Origin: Primula veris
Taxonomy: Eukaryota; Streptophyta; Magnoliopsida; Ericales; Primulaceae
Length of the DNA: 64,000 nt
Direction of reading: 5' to 3'
Assembly (NCBI GenBank): GCA_963682055.1
Contig: OY821741.1
Location: forward strand, 21,584,711-21,648,710
In this document: in pieces, positions 54,984 to 64,000 of the stretch
Layout of the letters: every line of letters begins with the position of its first letter
Numbering within the stretch: the first letter of the stretch is position 1
The notes under the pieces: generated by a model
What the model was told of the DNA's origin: nothing
The model's database searches: none
Seen by the model: only the letters and a program-made list of their open reading frames with translations
Position numbers and translations under genes: made by a program

Positions 54984-57566
54984 ATGGTTGTAAGTGTTTC
55001 TTAAGCTCCTGTAACATCCCCTTGTTGGATTTCTTTTGCTGCTTTAATCTTTTTCGTTCTTTTGTATGCTTTTCGCTTCGTTATGTGATTTCTTTGCCGA
55101 TTTTGAACGTTTTCGTTTCATGGTATGCTGTTAATTTGCCCTATTGTGACTTATTTGCCAATTTTAAACGTTTTTGTTTCGCTGTGTGTTGTGTGTTGGT
55201 CTATGGTTTGGCTTTATTGCTTTATTGCTTTCTCCTTATTATCTTATTAAACTTTTGTTTTTGCTTTGTAAGGAATACTTGTCTCAGTGTCTTTCCCAAC
55301 TCGGGCAGTTTTTCGAGGATGAATTTAAAACTCGGGCAAGGATTCCCGCCGACGTGCACTTGCATTTGCCGACCTCGGATGGGGAGGTCTTGGGTGAGGT
55401 AGCCGAGGGGGAGGTTGCTGTTCGGGCGTCCGCCCTTCTGACGGGAGGTCTCACATTTCCGCTCTCTGATTGGATGGCCTCATTCTTTGAGGCTTTTCAG
55501 ATAGCTCCCTGCCAGCTTGCTCTGAACGGCTACCGTGTTTTGAACGGTGTGAAGGGTCTTTCCGAATTGGTCAGGGTTATTTTGGAGCTGAAAGACATGC
55601 TTGGCATCTACGCCTTTAATTTTGATACCCGTAGCTGCTATCTAAAGTCTCTTCAGTCCTTTACCCGTCTAGTGCTCGAGATTCCTGACACAAATAAGGA
55701 GCACAACCTTGACACTTTGATAGTGTCGGGTAATTGATGTCCTGCTGGTCGGGTTATCCCCCATCCTGCTGTTTAGTGCTCCTGTTATGCCTTCGCTCGG
55801 GGTCCCCGACACTGACAAGCTTCTTGCTCTATGGAAGTGGTGGGATCCTGAAAGGAAGGACGAGAGCCGTGGTGCGCCTGCTTTGGTGGGGTATGTTGAT
55901 GGTCCAGGCAATAGGTGTACTACTGCCCATGTCATTCCTCCCGAGACTGATTTTGAGTTTCTAGGGATTGTCCGGGCTAGGGCTCTGGTTCTAGGTGGGA
56001 AACGAGCCTCTCTTTCAAAACCTAACTCTTCGATGGTGAGCGTGACTCAGACTAAGAGGCAGGGTGGTAGGAAACGATCGTCGGAGCGCACTGAGTCTAC
56101 CGAGCATCGGAGCAAGGCAAGGGTGTCCGCTGTGTCGACTGCTTCGACAGTTGAGACCTCGACTGAAGAGGTTGTTGGTACTAGAGAGATTGGGGAGGAT
56201 TTGCTACTCGTTACTCACTCCCCGTTGGGAGATGAGTCTTCTCTTCCTCCGCCTAAATCGGGTGGTGTTGCTTCGGCCCCGGTATGTATGTTTATTTCGT
56301 TGTTCCATTGGTATTACTTTCCTTTTAGCTTATCTAGTTATTTTTGCTTTTTATCAGTGTTCTCCCTCTTTACTGGTTACCCCTGGCCCTTCCTCGGTCT
56401 ATGGGTATTGTTTTGTTTCAGGGGTCGATTAATGATGTTTTTAATTACTACAACTATTAGTTAATGGGTGAGCAACCCCTGAATCTGCCCGACGTCTCTC
56501 TCCCCATGTTGTGGTTGAGGGAGTCGAGCGTTTGGCCCCTGAGACTGAGGAGGTGAGCGGGGTTCTTGGGTTAGAGAGGGAAGCTATCGAGGGGGTGAAG
56601 GTTGAGGAGAGGGTAGATTCTGTCGAGGAGAGGGAGATTGTTGAGTGGGTGGAGGTTATTGAGGGAATGTCTCTGGCCGAGGGCACTTCCGGTGATGGGC
56701 TCGGGACGTGGGATTGGACGTCGCTAAAATGAATGAGTTCATTTCTCATTGTGGGGGTCATTTGCTCCCAGAGGCTCGGGCCTCATTCATGGCTTATTCC
56801 GTGGTTCTCTCTCTTGCTTATGCTGATATGGAGGGGCTAGCCGAGAAGTCTAATCTGTCCGCCGCTCGGGAGACCAGTGATGCTCTTCTTCGGGTAAGCT
56901 TTGTCTCCTTTTTGTTGGTATTCTTAGTTTCCATCTTGTTCTGACGTTGTTCTTCATTTTTATTCTTTGTAGGCTTTCCTCTTATCCGTGGACTTGCGGA
57001 AGCGTTTTGCTGATACCCGTGATATCGAGGCCGATTGAAAGGCTCAGGACTCTGGGTTAGAGGCTGAGAGGAGTAAGTGGGTGGATGAGAGGAAGCTCCT
57101 GCTGGAGGAGAATGCTCGCATTTTGGCCGACAAGAAGGATGCGGAGCTAGAGCTTATCCTCACTAAGGAGGAGTATGACGATAAGGTGTCTCAGCTGAGT
57201 TCGAGGCTCTCTGATGCTGAAGAGAAAATGTCTAAAATGAGCGCCAACCTCTCCACTGCTGAGGATAAGATGTCTCAAATGAGCACATCTATCTCCACGG
57301 CTGATGAGAGGAGAGCTGAAGAGCTTTTTACTTTTGGGAGGATAGCCAACTTCCATGATTACAGCTGCCATACTCGGACGTTAAATTCGGTGAGAGTACC
57401 TTCCTTTCACCCCGCATGGGGGATGTTTACGTATCCTTCCGCCATGGTTGCCCCTCTGCTCCCTACTGATTGGGCCAACATTAAGGACGAGGAGCTCCCC
57501 ATACTGCCAGGGCATCCCCTCTCTGCTACGCCTCACCCCCATTCGGGTTCAGGTTTTTTTTCTTAG
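54984..57566 (+). pseudogene. Tat antisense gene e: plant gypsy-type 'transposase' protein, spliced
   Basis: A probable multi-exon gene antisense to pol. A mini-exon ATGGTT (54984-54989) is followed by GTAAGT. Exon 2, from 55271 after AAG, encodes a domain of the kind annotated in plants as putative gypsy-type transposon / Transposase_28 (LTFPLSDWMASFFEAFQIAP, CQLALNGYRVLNGVKGLSEL). The frame shifts near 55736, continues at 55787-56281 (DKLLALWKWWDPERKDE and a Ser/Lys-rich basic region), then apparent introns at 56282 to about 56472 and 56894-56972. The last part is a long coiled coil with three degenerate repeats of a Ser-x-L-S-x-A-E-D/E-K-M-S unit, ending GSGFFS at 57566. A TGA at 57036-57038 interrupts exon 4. 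Role unknown; despite the name there is no evidence that it is a transposase. Confidence 0.7.
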
Positions 57567-57835
57567 ACATGCCTTCTGTTCCTTGAATGACTTATTCGGG
57601 ACTTAAACCCTGTAGCCTCCGGTTCGTTGGAGGACTTGTTCTTTTTCTTTTTCTTAGATATGCCTTTGGTTTGTTAAAGAACTTGTTCGGGACTTAAACC
57701 CTGTTGCCTCCGGTTCATTAGAGGACTTGTTCTTTTTCTTTTTCTTAGACATGCCTTCGGTTCGTTGAAGGACTTGTTCGGGAATTAAACCTTGTCGCCT
57801 CCGCTTCGTTGGAGGACTTGTAGATTTGAGATAAT
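57562..57835. repeat. Three tandem ~91-bp repeats between gene e and pol
   Basis: Units begin CTTAGACATGCC at 57562, 57653 and 57744 and include GACTTGTTCGGGACTTAAAC and GCCTCCGGTTCGTTGGAGGA. They fall between the convergent ends of gene e and the integrase. Tandem repeats in the 3' untranslated region are known for Tat/Ogre elements. Confidence 0.85.
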
Positions 57836-57898
57836 GGTAACAAAACTTGTTTTATTTCGAAAAAAGTTTATTACAATCAAAAAGGTACTTAATCTACT

Positions 57899-59219
57899 TT
57901 ACATGTAGTATTTCTTAAGGTTGGCTACGTTGCATGAATTTTTCTCTCCTCTGCTATTGTCAAATTGAACGCTTTTGATTTTGTATGAAACTGGGCTTGT
58001 TCTCTTGACGATTTTATATGGTCCTTCTCAGTTGTGGTTGAGTTTGCTGTGTATCTTTTCTTGTATAAGTAGTCACTCATCGCAGCACCAGCTCTCATAC
58101 CTTGAATTCCTTGAATCCCTTCACCCTTTTGTCATAAGTTTGCTTTACACTCTGTTGGTATTTAGCTAGGGTTAGGGCTGCTACCTCGCGTTTTTCGTCT
58201 AGCATGTCGAGCTCTTCCCTCATTCGTTCTTCATTTTGTCCATGTTCGAATAATGATGTACGGAGAGTAGGTAGGCCGACTTCTGTGGGTATGATGGCCT
58301 CGACACCGTATGCTAGGCTGAATGGGGTTTCTTTTGTGCCCGTTTTAGGAGTAGTTTGGCATGACCATAAAACATTGAGGAGTCTCTCTGGTCATTTCCC
58401 TTTTGCTTTTTCCAGACTTGTCTTGATGCCATCTAAGATAGTTCGGTTCGATACCTTAGCCTGTCCGCTACCCTGTGGGTAGGTTGGAGTTGAGTAAAAC
58501 TTCTGAATGCCTAGTTCCTCGTACCAAAGCTGTAATTTGGCATATTTGAACTGGGTTCAATTGTCTGCGACGATGGCATACGGTATTCTGAATCTGGTTA
58601 TGATGTGCTCCCAAATAAATTGCTTGACATTTTTGGCCTTGATTTGTCGGAGTGGTCTAACTTCTACCCATTTTGTGAAATAGTCTGTTGCTACAATCAA
58701 GTATTCAACGTTGCCTGGTGCTTTTGAAAGTTTCCTGACTAAATGAATTGCCCATTGCGCAAATGGCCATGGTGCCGATATCGGGGTCATCTTGGATGAC
58801 GGGAGCCGATGTATTTTAGCGAATTTTTGACACTTGTCGCATCTTTAGACATATACATCGGCATCCCTTTTGATATATTGTCACCAATACCCTTGCATGA
58901 TTGCTTTATTAGCGAGAGACCTTCCCTTAATGTGTGCTCCGCATGATCCTTCGTGGATTTCCTCTAAGATCTGCTGTTGTTGTTCTGTACGGACACATAA
59001 CAGGTGTGGTCCTCGGTAACTTGATTTGTACATTTTTTTTTCTTCGGACAGCCAGAACTTGGGAGCCTTTCTTGTGATCTTTAGGGCTTTTATTTTGTCT
59101 GATGGGAGTGTTCCGTTTCTCAGATACTGAACCATTTCGTCCATCCATCCCAGCTCATACTGTATTGACATTACTCGGTTAACTCTTTTGGTAATGCTCG
59201 GCGTTTCCAGTGTTTCCAC
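57899..59219 (-). pseudogene. Integrase of Tat copy 2
   Basis: Minus strand. N-terminal zinc-binding remnant near 58960-58820 (EEIHEGSCGAHIKGRSLANK, with a stop in the CxxC part), then the catalytic core: WAIHLVRKLSKAPGN, VATDYFTKWVEVRPL (first Asp region), RIPYAIVADN (second Asp region, followed by a stop at about 58556), and a GSGQAKVSNRTI segment where the catalytic Glu should be, with the usual E apparently replaced by K. The C-terminal domain continues to NVANLKKYYM and a TAA at 57901-57899. Upstream linker YELGWMDEMVQYLRNGTLPS. Inactive as it stands. Confidence 0.88.
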
Positions 59220-59298
59220 TGTGATTGATCGAGTATTTGCTAATGTTAATGTCGAGGCTAGGGTTGCTAATGCATCTGCGTGTGCATTTTCAGTACGT

Positions 59299-59742
59299 TT
59301 AATTCGGTATTAACTCGCATTTATCGAATTTGGCAATCATATTTTGGATGTTTTCTTGGTAAAGGATCATCCGGTCATCTTTAGCTTGATACTCGCCGAT
59401 GGCCTGATTAACGACCAGCCTGGAGTCTGAACTAGCAACCAAGTGAGTGCATCCGAGCGTCCATGCAATGATCATGCCGTTTATCATAGCTTCGTATTCG
59501 GCTTCATTGTTGGTAGCTCGGAAGCCCAACTTTATTCTTTTTTCGATGACTGCGCCCTCACTAGATTTGAAGACGATTCCTACTCCCAATCCATCTTTGG
59601 TAGCTGACCCATCGACATGTATCTCCCAATGCGATTGTTGCGATACGACCGTTGGTTCGTGGTATCCCTTGGTAAACTCTGCGACGAAATCTGCCAATAC
59701 TTGTCCCTTGATGGCATGCCGATGTACGAAGTCTATATGCAA
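59299..59742 (-). pseudogene. Second (archaeal-like) RNase H of Tat copy 2
   Basis: Open for 147 codons. Contains WEIHVDGSATKDGLGVGIVF (first Asp), TNNEAEYEAMINGMIIAW (Glu) and LVASSDSRLVVNQAIGEYQA (second Asp), so the D-E-D residues are present. This additional RNase H after the usual one is the hallmark of Tat-lineage gypsy elements. The frame breaks just after the domain at KCELIPN, where copy 3 continues with RIGRTENTHADTLA. Confidence 0.9.
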
Positions 59743-59829
59743 TTGCGATAGCTCGACCCCCCATGCCGCTACCCGTCCACTTATCTCAGTTCGTCTTAAT
59801 GACTCTTTGATGTGGAACTTGGTGTAAAC

Positions 59830-60213
59830 CTAGACTTGGTGGGCGATGAAGTAGTGTGGCAGTTTTCTTGTCGTGACGACCAGTGCAAGGCACAACTTTT
59901 CCAACGGCAGATATCGTGTTTCGGCTTCAACGAGGGTTTTGCTTACGAAGTAGATCGGGAATTGTTCCCGACCTTTCTCCCTAAGGACGACTGCACTCAC
60001 AGCTGTTGCTGACACTGCTAGGTAGGAAGACAAAATATCTCCTTTGTTCGGCTTTACGAGCAAAGGCAGCGTCCTTAAGTATTCCTTTAGATTGTTGAAG
60101 GAAACTTCGCATTCGGGGTTCCAAATGAATTTCTTGTCCTTTTTTAGCGTTTCGAAAAATGGGCGTCCTTTATCGGCTGATTGGCTGATAAATCTGCTTA
60201 GTGAGGCCATCAT
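59830..60213 (-). pseudogene. Classical RNase H-like domain of Tat copy 2
   Basis: 127-codon frame: FETLKKDKKFIWNPECEVSF (RT connection), LSSYLAVSATAVSAVVLREK (the position of the first catalytic Asp appears to be Ala, as is common for the degenerate first RNase H of Tat elements), YFVSKTLVEAETRYLPLEKL and YFIAHQV. Likely structural and non-catalytic. Confidence 0.85.
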
Positions 60214-60243
60214 TCCCGTAAGCTCCTGTATTTGCTTCTTGCT

Positions 60244-61080
60244 TTAAGGTGTAGCCAGATTTCTCAGAGCCGTTATTTGGTTGAGATTTGCTTCTATTCC
60301 CCTTTGACTTACCATGTACCCTAAGAATTTCCCCTTGCTGATGTCGAACGCGCACTTTGTTGCATTGAGCTTTAGCTTATGCTCGCCCAGAGTCTGAAAC
60401 ATGTCCTTGATTTCTTGCAGATGGGATTTGGCCTTTTTACTTTTTATGACCATGTCATCGATATATACCTCCATTGTTTTCCCAATGTGATTCTGACAAA
60501 CGTTTGTTATCATTCTTTGGTAAGTAGCTCCGATGTTCTGCAGTCCGAACGACATGACGTTGTAGCAGTAGTTTCACAAAGGCGAAATGAACAAGGTTTT
60601 CTCTTGGTCCTCTTGGGCGAGTGTGATTTGATGATATCCCGAATATGCGTCCAGGAATGTCATTCTCTCTGCCCCTGTCGTTGCATCCACTAACTGATCG
60701 ATTCTCGGTTGGGGGAATGGATCCCTCGTGCAAGCCTTACTTAGGCTAGTGAAGTCTATGCAGACTCTCAGCTTCCCATTTTTCTTAGGGACCACCACTG
60801 GGTTGGATATCCACTTCAGGTATATCACCTCCCTTATGGCTCCAGCTTCTAGTAATTTCCAAACTTCCGCTATGATTGCCTCTCTGTGTTCGGCAGATAT
60901 TTTTCTGCTTTTTTGAGCTATTAACTTATAGTCAGAGTTGACACTCAGTTTGTGGCATGCTGTTCTAGGGTCTAGGTCGGGCATATCTTTGGGGCTCCAG
61001 GAAAACTTGTCAACGTTGTCGAACAAAAATCTCTCATGCTTTTTGGATTCCTCCTCGGGAAGGTTTTCTCCTATTAGGAA
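60244..61080 (-). pseudogene. Reverse transcriptase of Tat copy 2
   Basis: Two frames joined by a frameshift near 60574. The first (from 61026) has DMPDLDPRTACHKLSVNSDY, ISNPVVVPKKNGKLRVCIDF and MTFLDAYSGYHQITL. The second (60555-60244) has SFGLQNIGATYQRMITNV, the catalytic VYIDDMVIKSK, and CAFDISKGKFLGYMVSQRG. All main RT motifs are present, with an IDD active site. The frameshift abolishes a continuous product. Confidence 0.92.
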
Positions 61081-61134
61081 GTAGTGTTCTTCGTCTTTTC
61101 CCGGGATGTTTACCTTTTTGAGCTTCTTCCCTAC

Positions 61135-61680
61135 TTATTTCTCCACGACCCTTTCTGCGTTGGCAATTTTATTAACCAATTTTTTTATGCTGGTTGGTTG
61201 TTCAACGATGACCAGCTGTTTTTTCAAAGCTGCGGTTATGTCCTCACAACGTCTTGAGTCTTCTTGACAACTTCGGGCTGTCTCAATCTCCCCTTTACCA
61301 TTTGGGTACTTGACCTTTTGGTGGTATGTCGAAGGTATGGCATGCATGGCATGGAGTCATGGTCGGCCTAAGATCACGTTGTGGCCTGAGTTGTCGTTGA
61401 CCACTAAAAACTCTACAGGCACCGACACGGTTCATGTTGTAACGTTTAGGACTATCTTCCTAACTGGTTTATTCATTTCTGAGATAAACCCTATTAAGGT
61501 TACGTCGGTTTGCTGTAGGTCTTTCAGACTAAGCTCCATCTTGTCGAAGAGTTCCTTTTACATTATATCGCATGACGCTCCTTGGTCGATGAGGACTCTG
61601 CTGACCGTGTCGATTCGGATCTTGACGTAGAGGTTCATTGCATCGTTATGAGGATATATGACTCTTTCTTCGTCTTAATC
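61135..61680 (-). pseudogene. Aspartic protease of Tat copy 2
   Basis: After the gag zinc-finger-like region, minus-strand codons give RVLIDQGASCDIM (Tat-type protease active site, DQG instead of DSG) near 61600 and VILGRPWLHAMHAIPSTYH near 61340. In-frame stops occur close to the active site (about 61558) and at the end near 61135. Confidence 0.8.
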
Positions 61681-63970
61681 CGAGAAGGAGATCGGCGGGT
61701 GCCTCAGCTGCACACACTGTCTCTTGGTGGAGGATGATGCCTGGGATGCTTTGGCCACTTGACCGAAGTGCGCCAATTGCCTTTTTTGGGTGCGCTCTCC
61801 CCCTATGGCTTTGGGCCACGATAAGTGAATAACGTTGATCGTCTTGCCCCTTCTGTTGTCTGTTCCTTCAATGGCAAGATGTTTGTCTTTGTTCATGCCG
61901 CTCTTGATGAACTTGTTTAGGTACCCTGCGTTGCCCCACATGTTCATTTTCCATCGGTGGTTTCTGTAGTGCTCAGTGAAGTGGTCGTGGTCCTCATGAT
62001 AGGCACATAAAAGCTTTGAGTCTCTTTGGTTATGGGGGACGCGAACGGTTCTGGTCGTTAATACAAGTTTTCTCTGCATATGTCCTTGAGAATATCTTCT
62101 GCAGACAGGTTGAAGTTGTATCTCAGTTCGACCGGTTCGAAGTTCCCTCTGAGTTCCCTTTCTTGGAAGGGATCTTGTCGGGGAGGCCTATTTGGCACCT
62201 GGTATGTGAGCTGGTAAGGTTTCTGTTCAGCTTCTACGGGGCGCTCTGTCCTTTTCTGAATCTCGGGCCCTCTGTCCCTCTTAGTCGGCTTGACAGCCTC
62301 CCCTTGATTGTTTTTTGCTTTTTTGCGTTCCAACTGGGTTTCTCTGACTGACTCTCTTCTGGGTAGAGTCGGGCTGAAGTTTCGCATTTCTTTGTTTTTA
62401 TCAGTCAGGTGAGTGTAGTAGGCAAGAAGTGCATCAATGGTCGAGAAGCTTTTGCCGAAGAACTTTCTCCTTGCCCAGTATCCGCTCGGAATGGATTTGA
62501 TGAAGTTCTGTATGGCGATGTTGCTTGCGTACTTTGGGATTTTATTCGCAACGTTGATGAAGCGGATGCAGTAGTCGTTCAACCTTTCGTTGGGCAGCAT
62601 AGCCATTTTTAGCAGTGTTTCGATGGTAACTTTCTTCTTTCTGTTAGCGGCATACCGGTTCGAGTATGCTCTGAGCAGCTCAGTCCAGCTTCCTATGGAT
62701 CCCCTTAGTGGGTTATGGTACCAGGTCGAGGATTCTTGACCCAAGCTGTTTTTGAAGAACTTACACATCAGCGCGGGGTCATCACTCCATAGTTCCATCC
62801 TGGTTTTGTAATGTCTTAGGTGGTCTATCGGGCAGCTCTTCTTGTCATATAGTTTAAATTCTGGGATTACGAACCCATTCGGGTTTTGGTACCGAGTGAT
62901 TTGCTCGGTGCACAGCGTTTATTGGCAGAGGTCCCATTCTTGTTAGAACACTTTGTCCTGCATTTGGTATTGGGGGGGGGGTGTATCCTCCACCATAATT
63001 GTGTGTGGGGTAGTACTCTTGTCCCCCCTTCCCTATTCTCGGTATATCCTCCGTAGTTCGAGGTTATTCCGAAGGCATGTCCCGTCTGTTTGCCCTGAAA
63101 GCCGGATGTTAGTAGGTTTACTCTTGGGAGGTGTTCCCCCTGCTGGGGTCTCCATGTTTCCTGTTATCATCCTGCCACTTCCATGGCGGCCCTATAAGTG
63201 GAATCTTCCCCTTGTTCATTTCTTTGTTCTTTCTGTGGATTGATTGTCTGTCCTGTCGGGATTCTGATCCCTGCTGCTGCCAAGGCGGCCATGCATGCTG
63301 CCAGCTGAGTTTGAACTTGAGCATGGTAGCTCTCATCGGTCCTTGACAGCACAACCACATTCCCTTCTTGATGCATTATTGGTTGAAACTCCACCGTGGA
63401 TGGTGTAATTATCCGTGGAGGGAGGATTGGTGGTCGGATTGTTTGTTCCGGTGCATCGGCCACTGGCATACCATATTGGAATGCCGCGACGTTTGTTGGT
63501 CGGTGTTGGGCTCTCCTTAACTCCTCGGCATAGTTATCTTTGGAGTGGAGCTCCCTATCATTGTCATCATTTGTTCGGAAACGAATTATTCGACCCTGGT
63601 GAGAGCTGGAGTTGGCCGACGAAGTTGGGAAGTGGACCCTTGAGCTTGGCCTTGCATTTGTCGTGGGCGCTACGTCGTTTAGTTGTCTAGCTACTGTCTG
63701 GTGTCTCCTTGTTCGCCTTACTTCGGATATGGCTCGTTCTTCTTCCGAGTCCGTTGGGTTTTCGTCTACGATTCCATCGATTAGTAAGGGTTGGTCCCTT
63801 GGTTGCTCGGTAGGGATGTTGGAAGTGGTGGGTCGATGTTTGGACTTAATTGCTTCGTATCTTTCTTGGATGACAAGGAGATCTTCTAGGTCTTCTTGGT
63901 TGATTCGCACTTCATTGTTATTTGTTGTCCCTACTTCCTCGGGACGACTTTCTTCTACTGTGGTAACCAT
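61675..63970 (-). pseudogene. gag of Tat copy 2
   Basis: First frame 63970-63167 (267 codons, MVTTVEESRPEEVGTTNN) is a variable, charged N-terminal part with EDLEDLLVIQERYEAIK. After frameshifts, 62798-62058 (246 codons) holds the retrotransposon gag core (FFKNSLGQESSTWYHNPL, SWTELLRAYSNRYAANRKKK, IRFINVANKIP), ending in a basic Arg/Lys/Pro-rich tail. The frame at 62079-61675 continues with LLCAYHEDHDHFTEHYRNHR, a CxxHxxxxH-type motif standing where Tat elements have a C-H-H-C zinc motif, with the last Cys changed (EHY). Start at 63970 lies ten bases inside the possible LTR end at 63981. Confidence 0.85.
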
Positions 63971-63980
63971 TTTGCTCGTC

Positions 63981-64000
63981 TGATAAAGTTGTGTGTTCGA
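63981..64000 (-). repeat. Possible start of the 5' LTR of Tat copy 2
   Basis: TGATAAAG at 63981 equals the end of the 3' LTR (TGATAAAG in copy 1, TGATAAAA in copy 2), in the position where the 5' LTR should begin next to gag. The following 12 bases match only partly and the window ends, so this is tentative. No clear primer site lies between it and gag. Confidence 0.3.

Larger units (their letters stand above)
50648..63980 (-). mobile_element. Tat-type Ty3/gypsy element, copy 2 (nearly complete)
   Basis: On the minus strand gag (from 63970), protease, RT, RNase H, a second RNase H and integrase run down to about 57899. Between pol and the 3' LTR (50648-51222) lies 6.7 kb with five plus-strand genes and a tandem repeat. 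The second, archaeal-like RNase H and the antisense genes are hallmarks of the Tat lineage. The five bases before the LTR are GTATA; the partner flank is outside the window. All pol frames carry stops or frameshifts. Confidence 0.9.

Noticed and set aside
63131..63983. Plus-strand frames of 71-123 codons at the end of the window
   Set aside because: They lie opposite the gag frame and have no motif or regulatory context; treated as shadows.

Overview
This is nuclear DNA of a flowering plant, probably a eudicot. It holds spliced plant genes with GT-AG introns in AT-rich sequence, surrounded by nested plant transposable elements: Ty3/gypsy, Ty1/copia, a Cassandra TRIM, and hAT, Mutator and Stowaway-type MITEs. 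There is also a fossil plant pararetrovirus. The species cannot be named from the sequence. Only three host genes are supported: the 3' part of an adenylyl-sulfate kinase gene (1238-2804, +), a J-domain membrane protein gene with a 4.5-kb TE-filled first intron (34061-40113, +), and a small two-exon gene for an 83-residue membrane protein (41070-40711, -).

Layout. 1-2804: APS kinase exons. 3430-27360: a nest of elements bracketed by two inverted copies of an AT-rich repeat. Inside it, in order, are a decayed copia element, a truncated Tat-type gypsy element (LTR plus its antisense genes), a truncated FAR1-related pseudogene carrying a hAT MITE, a CRM-like gypsy element preceded by an integrase fragment that shares its LTR, another Tat fragment, and an endogenous caulimovirid fragment. 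27370-30790: a giant foldback made of about 20-bp minisatellite units, invaded by a Cassandra TRIM. 30900-33541: three MITEs. 33080-40113: the J-domain gene with two extra broken copies of its first exon and several MITEs in intron 1. 42427-49608: a second Cassandra TRIM split by a complete but decayed copia element; both insertions have perfect 5-bp target duplications. 50648 to the end: a nearly complete Tat-type gypsy element on the minus strand.

The most interesting system is carried by the Tat elements. Between the 3' LTR and the end of pol they hold a plus-strand row of four short coiled-coil reading frames (about 100-155 codons), each preceded by its own TATAAA-type box. A longer spliced gene with a plant 'gypsy-type transposase' domain follows. 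All are antisense to gag-pol, and the order is the same in both copies (8220-12438 and 51223-57566). Extra antisense genes are known in Tat-lineage elements. A row of separately promoted small coiled-coil genes is, as far as I know, not a standard description. Frames a and d are open in both copies; b and c carry different stops in each copy.
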